Origin: Longibacter salinarum
Lineage (GTDB): Bacteria > Bacteroidota > Rhodothermia > Rhodothermales > Salinibacteraceae
Reading direction: 5' to 3'
Length of the DNA stretch: 64,000 bases
Assembly: GCF_002554795.1 (NCBI RefSeq)
Contig: NZ_PDEQ01000007.1
Span: 124,001-188,000, forward strand
A program made the translations under genes and the position numbers. Below the pieces are notes generated by a model. It made no database searches and was not told the origin of the DNA. It was given only the letters and a program-made list of their open reading frames with translations. Below, piece by piece: positions 8,962 through 18,096 of this stretch. Every line of letters begins with the position of its first letter. Positions within the stretch are counted from its first letter, which is position 1.

Positions 8962-8974
8962 GTTCAGGGTTCAG

Positions 8975-9171
8975 AACCTGTTTGGCGGACAGCCTCCGGC
9001 CATCCAGCGGTACGGACCTCCCGGCGGTCGGTCCTCGCGAATCTCGCCAAACTGAGATGTCGTGGAGCTCGGGCACCGTGTCTACTGCGTCCGCATTAAC
9101 AGCTGCCATTTGATCTTACCGGAGACCAGACCTCCTGCTCGTGCTTTTTCGCTCGATCCGCCAAACAGGTT
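8975..9171 (+). mobile_element. MITE-like repeat, copy B
   Basis: A 197-bp element with the same ends as copy A: AACCTGTTTGGCGGAC on the left and GATCCGCCAAACAGGTT on the right, with related interior and the same orientation. It is preceded directly by a heptamer (TTCAGGG) at the thioesterase stop codon. Confidence 0.8.
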
Positions 9172-9285
9172 ATCATACCTTCATACTCCTCTCCCTTATG
9201 CTTTCACCCTCTCAAACGTCCACACTTCCAAACATTTACGCCCGCTCGACGGCATATTTTTAACTTTTCGCAACAGGTTGCCTAA

Positions 9286-10257
9286 ATGAATAGTATCGAC
9301 TCCCAGACAACGTTGCCCGACACGAATTCGCTCGATGACGTTCTTCCGTTATGCCGGTCGCCGCGAACCGGTGCCCAATTGCAGCGCGAAGGAGGGCATC
9401 TCGTATCGATTGCCGATTCCGAAGATCGATACCCGGTTGTTGAAGGTATCCCGGTGCTAATCAATGAAGACGAAAGTCTTTTTTCCGTTGATCAGTTCGA
9501 GCAGAAAACCGAAACCACCGTTCCGGAAACATCGCGACTAGTGCAGCGGGTAGCCCGGCTTCTGCCCTCGCTCAACTTAAATGTGCGGGCTGAGGACAAT
9601 TTTCAGCGGTTCGTTGACGAATTGCCTTCCCCTGCTCGCGTGCTCGTTGTCGGGGGGCGCACCCGAGGGGAGGGCTCCGACGTTCTGTATGAAAGTCCCT
9701 CCATCAAAATTTTCTCTACGGACGTAGCGTTTGGGCCCGAAACTGATTTGATCTGCGATGCACACGACCTGCCGTTTCAAGATGGAGCCTTCGACGGGGT
9801 CGTTGCACAGGCGGTTTTGGAACACGTGGCGGATCCGCAACGATGCGTGGGAGAAATGCACCGTGTTCTCGCCCCGAACGGCATTGTTCATGCGGAAACG
9901 CCGTTCCTTCAGGCGATGCATATGAAGCCGTACGACTTCACCCGGTTTACGATGGTCGGCTACCGGAGACTCTTCTCAAGTTTTGACGTGGTCGGCATCG
10001 GTCCGACCTGCGGGCCCGGGATGGCGCTGGCGTGGGCATATCGGGGCTTCTTGAGGAGCTTCGGCCGATCAGCTGCTACACAAAGAGCCCTGGCTGCCAT
10101 CGCGCACCTAACGGCATTTCCCCTGAAGTACCTTGACCACTGGCTGATTGATCGTCCCGGCGCCCGGGACGCCGCGTCAGGATACTATTTTACCGGAAGA
10201 AAGCGGCAAACGCCTCTCTCCGATGAGGACGTCATCTCCTGGTTCCATTCCTTGTAG
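9286..10257 (+). CDS. class I SAM-dependent methyltransferase with Trm112-like N-terminus
   Basis: A 323-residue protein. Residues about 20-55 resemble a Trm112p/zinc-ribbon-like leader (LCRSPRTGAQL...RYPVVEGIPVLI). The methyltransferase core follows, with VLVVGGRTRGEGSD as motif I, DLICDAHDLPFQDGAFDGVVAQAVLEH as the post-I/IV region, and EMHRVLAPNGIVHAETP. This is the Methyltransf_11 pattern often seen near glycan or lipid genes. The target molecule is unknown. The gene converges with the HAD nucleotidase gene, about 40 bases away, with no obvious terminator between them. Confidence 0.85.
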   Translation: MNSIDSQTTLPDTNSLDDVLPLCRSPRTGAQLQREGGHLVSIADSEDRYPVVEGIPVLINEDESLFSVDQFEQKTETTVPETSRLVQRVARLLPSLNLNVRAEDNFQRFVDELPSPARVLVVGGRTRGEGSDVLYESPSIKIFSTDVAFGPETDLICDAHDLPFQDGAFDGVVAQAVLEHVADPQRCVGEMHRVLAPNGIVHAETPFLQAMHMKPYDFTRFTMVGYRRLFSSFDVVGIGPTCGPGMALAWAYRGFLRSFGRSAATQRALAAIAHLTAFPLKYLDHWLIDRPGARDAASGYYFTGRKRQTPLSDEDVISWFHSL

Positions 10258-10297
10258 ACGGCGATTTACACCTCCCCACTTCCATACTTTCACACAT

Positions 10298-11791
10298 TCA
10301 GCCTCTTTCCTTCGCCGTCGTCTCGTCCCACTCGTAGCCGGACGTGCTGATCGTGTAGGCGCCATCCTCGCTGGCGGCATCGTCGTGCGGGAGGCTGCCG
10401 CGGTGGGAGCGGAGGTAGATGAACGGCGTGTGGTGCAGGAAATTGCTGACGCGGCCGGTGTAGACGTCGGCGTAGCGCTCGACCTGGCGCGCGAACATGC
10501 TTTTGTCTTTGCCGGTGCGGAGGAGCGGTCCCCAGTTTTCATTCACGAGACGACTCGATTCCTTTGCTAGAGGAGCAATGCGTTCGTCCAGAGCGACCAG
10601 ATCATCGCGCAGGCCACTCATCTCGTTCTCGATGACCTCCGGCGGGCGCTGCGAGTTTGGTCCATAGCCGTCGCGTGCCCGCTGAAGTTGCAGGCGGAGG
10701 GCGGAGTAGTCTGCCTCCATGCTCTCCTTCTGTCGCATGAGGTCCGTGAGTTCATCCTGCTTATCAGAGAACTCCCGAAACGCCTCGATTTCCCCCTCTA
10801 GCTCGCGGACGACGAGCGCCGTGCGCCAGCGAAGGACTTTCTTCGAAATGTTGACGTCGACGAACAGGTGGTCGCCGATGTACAGAATCTCCTCTCCGCG
10901 CAGCCCCAGCGTTTCTTCTACGAGCGACGCGTTCCCGCCGACGTAGACGCAGTCCTCCTTCAGCGGCCCCGACTTGTGCTCCCGTAGCAACCCGTCGTCG
11001 TTGACGACGCGAAACGCCGGCATGCGGACCGAGAAAAAGTCCGGTTTTCGCGCCCCGACAATCGACAGGTCGAACAGGTCTCGCCACGTCATGCCGTCGG
11101 GCAGAAACTCGTTGAATGCGTACTCCAGCATCGGCTGCGCGTAGTCCCACTCGGAGTTCGTGATCAGCAGGAGCTTCTTCCCCGCCCGCTTCTGATCGAG
11201 CAGCGCCAGCGGCATCTCCGGATCCAGGTTGACAAAGCGGGATGGCTCGTTGATGATCTCCTGCTTGAGGCGCCCCTCCATATGGGCCTCGTCGAGCGTA
11301 TGCTGGACCTCCTCGTAAAGGTCGTGATAGCCCATCGAGCCCTCCAGTTCGTCTGCATCCAGCAAGTCGACGAGCTGCATGTACATGCATGCCGACGAGA
11401 TGCCGAAGAGCGTGTTGATGAAGTGCCAGCGAGCCTCGGACAGGTCGACGAGTGTGCGCTGGTAGAACTCCTTCTGCTGACGATACCCGAGCGGCTCCGT
11501 GCCGTGGAAGGTGCGCTTGACATAGCCGAAGCGGTTCGCCTTCACAACATTGCCGTACTCAGTGTCGATCACCAGACCGCGAATGACGAGGTCCGGCTCA
11601 AACGTGAGGTGATCGATCGGCCATCCCTTCGCAAGCAGCCCCTCCTTGATAAAGGTGTAGGCCCGCTGCTCCCACTCCCGCATGTGGTAGTGAACGAGCG
11701 TATAATCCATGTCATAGCCAATCGCCTGAATCCCTCGGAGGTTGAGGGTCCGGTTGCAAAACAGGCCACGAACGTCGTCAGAAGCGTCCAT
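10298..11791 (-). CDS. HAD-IG family 5'-nucleotidase
   Basis: A 497-residue protein of the HAD superfamily, cN-II-like (HAD-IG) group, which dephosphorylates nucleoside 5'-monophosphates. The nucleophile motif is DMDYT (Asp27 and Asp29). Motif II is LLLITNSEWDY near residue 210, and motif IV is ILYIGDHLFVDV near residue 300. A helical, coiled-coil-prone region follows (about 330-420). The C-terminal part, MFARQVERYADVYTGRVSNFL, is also characteristic. Full length; the start is clear. Confidence 0.92.
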   Translation of the reverse strand: MDASDDVRGLFCNRTLNLRGIQAIGYDMDYTLVHYHMREWEQRAYTFIKEGLLAKGWPIDHLTFEPDLVIRGLVIDTEYGNVVKANRFGYVKRTFHGTEPLGYRQQKEFYQRTLVDLSEARWHFINTLFGISSACMYMQLVDLLDADELEGSMGYHDLYEEVQHTLDEAHMEGRLKQEIINEPSRFVNLDPEMPLALLDQKRAGKKLLLITNSEWDYAQPMLEYAFNEFLPDGMTWRDLFDLSIVGARKPDFFSVRMPAFRVVNDDGLLREHKSGPLKEDCVYVGGNASLVEETLGLRGEEILYIGDHLFVDVNISKKVLRWRTALVVRELEGEIEAFREFSDKQDELTDLMRQKESMEADYSALRLQLQRARDGYGPNSQRPPEVIENEMSGLRDDLVALDERIAPLAKESSRLVNENWGPLLRTGKDKSMFARQVERYADVYTGRVSNFLHHTPFIYLRSHRGSLPHDDAASEDGAYTISTSGYEWDETTAKERG

Positions 11792-11879
11792 ACAAACAAA
11801 TTCGATCTAGAAAAAACGATCCCACTCTTTCAGCAGGACCACTGTGTACGACCGCAACGCCGAATGCTTCCCGGTCCGG

Positions 11880-12060
11880 TTTATTGATTGGATTACGGAT
11901 TGACAATTACGGATTTAGGATGACCGATTGGGGATTGCTGCGTTGAAACGTTACTGCGTTGGATTTTGAAACGTTGGAACGTTGCACGTTAATACGTTGA
12001 CACGTTTTACGTTTAGTCGTTGTGCGTTTGGGCGTAGAACGTTGGCACGTCTTACGTCCT
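11880..12060. repeat. degenerate GATTACGGATT and ACGTTG repeat tracts
   Basis: Two quasi-periodic tracts upstream of the nucleotidase gene. 11885-11935 has GATTGG/GATTACGG words. 11937-12055 has about ten ACGTT/CGTTG-centred words spaced 7-12 bases apart (AAACGTT, GAACGTT, CACGTTAA, GACACGTTT). Non-coding. Confidence 0.65.
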
Positions 12061-12109
12061 CCGGGTGGCGCAGTTGTTTTGACTTGTGGACTATGGCATG
12101 TATCCGGTG

Positions 12110-12323
12110 ATCGGAGATCACACCCACGACAGCTTCCGGCGCCAGATCCCCGTCCTTTAGAAGTTCGGCGTCCCGGAAGGCGAAGAGAGCGAGTGCCCGA
12201 ACGAATCGCTGTCTGAGCGAAGCGAGTTTCGATTCGTTCAGCGAGCAGAACGTAGCCTCCAGCCGAAGTTCTAACCGACGGGCGACTTTTTCCGTCCTGT
12301 TTTTGGTCGTTCAAAAACAGGAC
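12110..12323 (-). repeat. structured repeat family, copy 3 (short, inverted)
   Basis: Read on the minus strand this matches the 5' half of the long structured repeats at 55.87-57.01 kb. It begins with a perfect 12-bp hairpin, GTCCTGTTTTTG/CAAAAACAGGAC (12294-12323), followed by AAAAAGTCGCC. A second perfect stem, GAACGAATCG/CGATTCGTTC (12230-12239 with 12199-12208), closes a loop containing AAACTCGC and CTCAGACAG, also seen in copies 1 and 2. The downstream hairpin of the long copies is missing. No protein-coding signal. Confidence 0.7.
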
Positions 12324-12483
12324 AAAGAGTGATGGTCGAAGCACCACCCTATGGAAAGAAGAGCCCGATCAAAATCCGAGGAGCTTGACCTTCACCCTCC
12401 ACCACGCCCAACTTGGACCGTCGATTGCTCCAGATCTGATCGACCTCCCGCCGACTCGCCCGCCCTCCGACCTCCCCGTCCGC

Positions 12484-14205
12484 ATGCACACACCTCTACG
12501 GTTCCTGTCCGTCGTCTTTCTTCTGGCCCTCGCGCTGGTGTCAATCATGACACAGCCCGTCAGCGCCCAGACCGACGGCGTGCTGTTCATCGACGGACCG
12601 GCACAGCGCTTCCTGGAGCGCCAGAAGACCCTCGGCCGTCTGCCGAACACGTTTGTGTCAAACCGTCCGCTCTCGGCGTACGAGATGCAGGCAGCGCTGG
12701 ACAGCCTGACGGCAAACTACGGAGACGAGCTATCCGCCGAGGAGGAGCGCTGGGTCGCCCGGCTCCGCAACGAGGAGCCACAGCCGGGAGCCGGCCTCGC
12801 GCAGTCGATCTGGGGACGCCTCTACCCAAACGGGCGTGACATGGCAGCCGTGACGGGCGACGGATATGCCCTGCAGGTCAACCCGCTACTCTACGCGAGT
12901 GTCGGGCAGGCCCGCTTCTCCGACTCGACGAATGTAACCACCTGGCGCAACACGCGGGGCGTCCGCGCCTCCGGCCACATCGGCCCGATCTTCTTCGAAA
13001 GCCGCCTGACTGAGAACCAGGAGCGCCCGTCCCAGGTGCAGTTTGTATCGCAGGGGGACGGACGGATTTTAGACGAGGCAGCGCAGGGTACAGCGCCTGG
13101 GCTTGGAAATGTACTGCTGCAGGATCAAGAAGTGTACGATTATTTTACGGCGACTGGAGTCGTAGGCTTCCGCTCCCGGTTTTTTGAAGTGCGGTTCGGT
13201 AGAGACCAAAATAGCTGGGGCTTCGGTCGAGAGAGCCTGAATGTCTCTGATGCCGCGTCTGCTTACGATCAGTTGCAGATCCGGACGAATGTCTGGCGTC
13301 TGGAATACACGAATCTCTTCGCGCGATACACGGAGCTAAACCGCATACGTACCCCGCAGCGGGGCGGCAATACAGCGTATCCGAGCCGATATGGTGCGCA
13401 TCACCGACTGGCCATGCACGTCACCGATCGGTTTCAACTCGAGGTGTTCGAGTCGATCCGGTTCGCTCCGCAGACCGATTCGATCGTCAATCGCTCCAAC
13501 TTTGAGCTCGGCTATTTAAACCCGGTTATCTTCTATCGTGCCGTGGAACGCGACATCGGAAGCCCGGACAATGCGATGCTCGGTATTGGCGGATCGTGGA
13601 TAGCTATCGACGGCGCTCGCTTCTACGGTCAGTTTCTGCTGGATGAGCTCCGCGTGAGCGAGATCGGCAGCGGCTGGTGGGGTAACAAGTGGGGATGGAT
13701 CCTCGGCGCAGACATAGCTGGCGTCGGCTCCGATCACCTGTCGCTACAGGCAGAGGTCGCTCGGCTCCGACCGTTTCTCTACAACCACTTCTACACGCCG
13801 AACGCCTACGTCCACTACCGCGACCCGCTCGGCCACCCTGCCGGGCCGAATGCGTACGACGTGACGCTGTCCGCCCAGTTCGACCCGCCGAGCCGCTGGC
13901 AGGCCGGGCTGACAACGCGGTGGACGCAACGCGGTCGCAACCCTGCGGGTGAGAACATCGGAGCCGATCCAACATTGTCGAGCCGAACCCGGAGTCGAGG
14001 GTATGTTGACATGCTCTCCGGCGTGCTAGAGACACAGTGGACGGTGGATGCACATGCCGGAGCGGAGATTCTACCGCAGCTGTTTGTGGAAGCGGCTCTT
14101 CGGGTGGAGTCGACGGATGACGAGGTGCTCGGGACGACGCGTATTGTTCAGCCCTACGTGCTCCTTCGATGGGGACTGCCGTTCGATGCTCCGGGTCTTC
14201 GATAG
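12484..14205 (+). CDS. Wzi-like capsule assembly outer-membrane protein
   Basis: A 573-residue protein with a signal peptide (about 1-24, ending PVSAQ) and a long beta-barrel-like sequence. Segments such as FEVRFGRDQNSWGFGRESL, RLEYTNLFARYTE and HRLAMHVTDRFQLEVFESIRF resemble the capsule-assembly Wzi family, which helps anchor surface polysaccharide at the outer membrane. I chose MHTPLRFL as start because it begins the signal peptide; a frame opening at 12385 would add 33 residues before it. It lies at one end of the polysaccharide locus and converges with the initiating transferase. Confidence 0.85.
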   Translation: MHTPLRFLSVVFLLALALVSIMTQPVSAQTDGVLFIDGPAQRFLERQKTLGRLPNTFVSNRPLSAYEMQAALDSLTANYGDELSAEEERWVARLRNEEPQPGAGLAQSIWGRLYPNGRDMAAVTGDGYALQVNPLLYASVGQARFSDSTNVTTWRNTRGVRASGHIGPIFFESRLTENQERPSQVQFVSQGDGRILDEAAQGTAPGLGNVLLQDQEVYDYFTATGVVGFRSRFFEVRFGRDQNSWGFGRESLNVSDAASAYDQLQIRTNVWRLEYTNLFARYTELNRIRTPQRGGNTAYPSRYGAHHRLAMHVTDRFQLEVFESIRFAPQTDSIVNRSNFELGYLNPVIFYRAVERDIGSPDNAMLGIGGSWIAIDGARFYGQFLLDELRVSEIGSGWWGNKWGWILGADIAGVGSDHLSLQAEVARLRPFLYNHFYTPNAYVHYRDPLGHPAGPNAYDVTLSAQFDPPSRWQAGLTTRWTQRGRNPAGENIGADPTLSSRTRSRGYVDMLSGVLETQWTVDAHAGAEILPQLFVEAALRVESTDDEVLGTTRIVQPYVLLRWGLPFDAPGLR

Positions 14206-14227
14206 ACGGTAAAGACCACCGGGCTAC

Positions 14228-16201
14228 TTATGAGGAGCGCGACGACATGTGGGGCAGATCCGTACGGGAGGCTCCGTCGCCCGATGACAGTGAGGCATTG
14301 CCGCTTTCGGGATGCGGGTCAAGCGAGACCGAGAAATAGCGGCACGTCACCCCATGTGCGATGCATTCACGCTGGATGATCTCTTTCTCCTCAGATGAGA
14401 GGTTGGGGGCCGTGACGATCACCTCGTCAATGTCGTACTGAGTGCAGGTCTCCGGCAGGTGATCGAGCGTGCCGAGGATGCTGAGTCCCTGCGTGTGTAG
14501 GCCCTGCTGGTCGGGTTCATCCGAGAGGAAACCGACGATTGTGCGATCGATCTCGGTGTCCGGCTGGCGGAAATACCGCACGGCAAGAAGGGCTGTTGGA
14601 TCATTACCGTAGATGACCGCGCGCGGGCCTTCTGTCCGATGCGACGCGAAGTACTGCCGTAGACCACGGAAGCCAAACCGGAGGAGTCCGATGGCACCGG
14701 TTGTAAGCATCCAGTCGATTACGACCACAGCGGGGGCAATCGTATTAGCACCAAAAGCGATGATCAGGCCAAGATACGTGATCAGCGATGCCAGTGTTGA
14801 AGCGCCCACGAGTCGCACCAACTCCGGGGTGCCTGCATGCCGCCAGATGCCATGGTAGAGATTTGCGATGTAGAAAATGGCGATTTTGAGACCGATCACC
14901 GCCGGCAGGGCGGTAAGCATTACTTCATAGACGTCTCCGGGTGGGGTTGCGCCGAAGCGAAGGTGATGCGCCGCGATAAACGTGGCAGCTACCAGAAGTA
15001 AATCAGCAACGGTGCCGACGAAAGATTTCCAACCGGCTCCACCGAACATGGCGCGCATAACCGCACCGAACCGCTGAGTAAAGACAGGTTCGGGTTGTCC
15101 GGTCGTCTTTGGGTGGGCGGACCAGAGATACATACCGAACCCAACGAGCCCCACGATAGCCAGGAGCGCAAGGGCGTAAAACAGAGAAGCCGTAGATTGA
15201 TAGACCGCGAGTGTCGAGAGGCCGAAGATGGCGCTCACGGTATACAACAGCAGGACCGTTCGCCGCTCCGAGAGACCAAGCGTGACCAGGCGATGCATCG
15301 TATGGTCTGTCCCGCCCTGCGTGACCGGCACGCCATTTAAGATACGTGTGATCGTCACGAACGTCGTGTCGAAGATCGGAACGGCGAGCACGACAATCGG
15401 GACGAGCGTTGCCGCAAACGGTCCGCCTTTTCCTTGAACTGTCAGCGCGAGCGTCGCGAGCGTGAAACCCAAAAACATGCTCCCGCAATCGCCCATGAAG
15501 ATGCGGGCCGGCTGGAAGTTGAAGATCAGGAATCCGGCAGCGGCTCCAGCAACTGCTCCAGCAACGACAGCGACCTGTGTGATGCCGATCATCCACGCGA
15601 CGAGCCCGATAATGGACGCCGCGATCGCGGCGAGACCGGCTGCAAGACCATCCATCCCGTCGATCAGGTTAACCGCATTCGTGACGCCAATCACCCAGAG
15701 AAACGTGAGAGGTACCGACAGCCAGAACGGGCCGCCGCGCCAGAATGCGAACCCTGCATAGAGTAGAAGGACCGTCGCCAGAATCTGGACGACGAGTTTG
15801 GCTTCCGGACGAATGTCATACAGGTCATCCGCCAGCCCGGCAAAAAACACGAGTCCACCGGCTAGCCAGACAGGCCACGAATAAAACTCGTACGCTCCGG
15901 AGAGGGTAACGGCAACAACGCTGGATCCGAAGATGGCGATGCCGCCCATGAGAGCGACCGGACGGTCGTGCCAGCGGTCCTCCTGAGGAAACGCGACCCA
16001 GCCCAACTGCTTCGCGAGGCGAATGACGAGCGGCGTCAGAAGCATCATGCACAAAATACCAATGCCTACCGTGACGGCAATCATCCAGCTTTCGGGCGTC
16101 GAGTCCAAAGCTGGAAGGAAGGCAAAGAGACTACCCGTCACGTCGTATCCCATCGATGTAAGTGACGCCGAAGCGCGTTCCATGTACAGTACTGCTCGCA
16201 A
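14228..16201 (-). CDS. MraY/WecA-family HexNAc-1-P transferase fused to a CapD-type TM/Rossmann domain
   Basis: A 657-residue membrane protein in two parts. Residues about 35-350 are a polyprenyl-phosphate HexNAc-1-phosphate transferase with ten or so TM helices, NAVNLIDGMDGLAAG (catalytic Asp loop), FMGDCGSMFLGF and GGTDHTMHRLVTLG. This enzyme starts lipid-linked glycan synthesis. Residues about 385-500 add four more TM helices (TVADLLLVAATFIAAHHLRFG onward). The C-terminal 130 residues form a nucleotide-binding-like domain (RAVIYGNDPTALLAVRYF, IVGFLSDEP, IDEVIVTAPNLSSEEK), as in the N-terminal half of CapD/FlaA1-type proteins. The catalytic dehydratase half is absent. Starts at 16183 and 16153 are possible alternatives. 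Confidence 0.88.
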   Translation of the reverse strand: MRAVLYMERASASLTSMGYDVTGSLFAFLPALDSTPESWMIAVTVGIGILCMMLLTPLVIRLAKQLGWVAFPQEDRWHDRPVALMGGIAIFGSSVVAVTLSGAYEFYSWPVWLAGGLVFFAGLADDLYDIRPEAKLVVQILATVLLLYAGFAFWRGGPFWLSVPLTFLWVIGVTNAVNLIDGMDGLAAGLAAIAASIIGLVAWMIGITQVAVVAGAVAGAAAGFLIFNFQPARIFMGDCGSMFLGFTLATLALTVQGKGGPFAATLVPIVVLAVPIFDTTFVTITRILNGVPVTQGGTDHTMHRLVTLGLSERRTVLLLYTVSAIFGLSTLAVYQSTASLFYALALLAIVGLVGFGMYLWSAHPKTTGQPEPVFTQRFGAVMRAMFGGAGWKSFVGTVADLLLVAATFIAAHHLRFGATPPGDVYEVMLTALPAVIGLKIAIFYIANLYHGIWRHAGTPELVRLVGASTLASLITYLGLIIAFGANTIAPAVVVIDWMLTTGAIGLLRFGFRGLRQYFASHRTEGPRAVIYGNDPTALLAVRYFRQPDTEIDRTIVGFLSDEPDQQGLHTQGLSILGTLDHLPETCTQYDIDEVIVTAPNLSSEEKEIIQRECIAHGVTCRYFSVSLDPHPESGNASLSSGDGASRTDLPHMSSRSS

Positions 16202-16604
16202 CGGAGCGGGAAGGATGAACAGACCAGATCAACACCGGCCCGCAAGTGCTCATCGAGATGTTTAACTTCTCTTGTAGCCCATAAACCTATTGGGCGCGAC
16301 GGTCAAAAAAATGATGCTGATGTAAAGACTGTTTACCGAAATCGCTTCCAGGGCGCTGATGCCCCCATATTGCTACGAAAGACATAGGCCGACGGGCACA
16401 GGATGACCCGTAGTGCACCGAAAATGATGCACTGTAATGTCAGAAACGACCGAGGTCGTTCACCAAAAGCGGGAGCAGGGGACGATTCCGTTCGACGTCT
16501 CGTTACAAAATGTCTGCGTCAAAAATAATGCCGCCGCGGAATAGATAGGTTGGCCTGGACCGACGATTGTTCTCCAATGGCAGAAGAAGACCGGACTCTA
16601 TGGT
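16202..16604. other. intergenic region within the polysaccharide locus
   Basis: About 400 bases between two minus-strand genes, probably holding the promoter of the initiating transferase gene. It is less GC-rich than the flanking genes. I see no gene, clear terminator or repeat. Confidence 0.4.
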
Positions 16605-17843
16605 TTACGGCTCGATCGACGCCGGGAGTGCGCGAATAGACGGGACGCGTTCGCGACTCGCAACGGATCGGAGAATCCGGTCGAACGCATCGACGGCGCG
16701 ATCGAATCCATCCTCGACGGCCGAACGAGCACGACGGCCCGCTGACTCGATATCGGGACGGCCGTACCATGAGCGGATCGCATTGGCCAGCCGTGTGCCG
16801 GTGGGGTGGGCAAGGGCGGTCCCGCAGTCATGCTCCTCGACGAGGCGTGCCGCTTCACTGCCCGTGGGACCAAGAAACAGCGCCGGACGCCCAGCGGAGA
16901 GCGCGCCGTACATCTTGCTCGGCACGACCAGTCCTTCTGCCTCTTCTTCCATCGTCACGAGGTGCAGGTCGGCGGCACTCAAGCTCTGGTCCAGTTCCTC
17001 GTACGGCTGGAACGGGAGAAAAGTGACGTTACCGAGTCCGCGCCGCTCCGTTTGCTGCTGGAGGTCGGATTTCCGCGGCCCTTCTCCCACGAATACGAAC
17101 TGGATGTCATCGTGAGTCGCAAGAAGCTCGTCGGCCGCATCGAGGACCGCGTCGAACGGATGCGCGAGACCCATATTACCCGAGTACATCACCACGAACT
17201 TGCCCTGCAGGTCATGCTGCCCGCGGAACGGGTTGTCCTCATGCGGCACCGGATGGACGGACGACGGTGGCCAGTTGGGCACGATCGAAATATCGTTTGC
17301 GGCGAGTCCACGTGCCACGATTCGCTCCTTCATGCACCGTCCGACGGCCACGACGTGATCGTGAGTCTCGAGCGAGGAGGTCGAGACGCGGCGCAGGAGG
17401 CGGGCCAGTGAGCCGTTTTCCGGAATGACACCGAGCGCCTCCGCGATCTCCGGATATAGATCCTGTGCCCAGTGCACGGCCGGCACGCCCGTGATCTTGT
17501 GAACGAGCGCGCCGAGAACGAGCTGGAGCGGCGGATCCGTCTTCGTCACGAGAACGTCCGGGCGCGGAAGGCGAAGCACCCGCGTGAGCATCGCCGGATA
17601 GTGCGACAGGTACGCCAACGCCCGCTTCCACGTGCTGGCCCTCGTAAACCGCAGCGCCCCTACCCGCTCGACGCGAACGCCGGCCTCCGTGACCTCCGAC
17701 TCCGGCGCCCCGTCTGCCGGGCCCGTCACGACCGTAACGTCCCACCCGCGATCAACCAGAGCCACGGCCATTTCCGCCAGCACCGCACCCGTGGCGCCGG
17801 GGGCTGGAGGATAGACGCGATTCGTGAAGAGAACAGACGGCAT
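16605..17843 (-). CDS. glycosyltransferase family 4 (WbuB-like)
   Basis: A 412-residue GT-B glycosyltransferase. The N-terminal domain starts NRVYPPAPGATGAVLAEMA. The C-terminal nucleotide-sugar domain begins at about residue 215 with VVMYSGNMGLAHPFDAVLDAA and continues FVFVGEGPRKSDL. AEGLVVPSKMYGALSAGRP is the donor-binding loop, in the form typical of WbuB/WcaI-type GT4 enzymes. It adds a sugar to a lipid-linked intermediate; donor and acceptor are unknown. It lies upstream of the initiating transferase in the transcription direction, with a 400-base gap. Confidence 0.9.
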   Translation of the reverse strand: MPSVLFTNRVYPPAPGATGAVLAEMAVALVDRGWDVTVVTGPADGAPESEVTEAGVRVERVGALRFTRASTWKRALAYLSHYPAMLTRVLRLPRPDVLVTKTDPPLQLVLGALVHKITGVPAVHWAQDLYPEIAEALGVIPENGSLARLLRRVSTSSLETHDHVVAVGRCMKERIVARGLAANDISIVPNWPPSSVHPVPHEDNPFRGQHDLQGKFVVMYSGNMGLAHPFDAVLDAADELLATHDDIQFVFVGEGPRKSDLQQQTERRGLGNVTFLPFQPYEELDQSLSAADLHLVTMEEEAEGLVVPSKMYGALSAGRPALFLGPTGSEAARLVEEHDCGTALAHPTGTRLANAIRSWYGRPDIESAGRRARSAVEDGFDRAVDAFDRILRSVASRERVPSIRALPASIEP

Positions 17844-18096
17844 TTGTGGGGTTTGAGGTTTGGGGTGTGAGGGAAGGGGTAAGCGCGAACGGGAGAGAGG
17901 GCGCGGGCGATAGGGGAATGGGGGATTTGTGGGAGCCGTATATCCCGGAGGATTAGAGGTCGAGAGTTCGCTCGCAGGAATATGAGATCAGTAATGCGTT
18001 ATCTCAATCCTCCGTACGTTTCGCAATTCGCACTGCCTTGTCCAATCCACAATCCACGATTGACAATCAACGACCCGCTATTAACATATCCGAACC

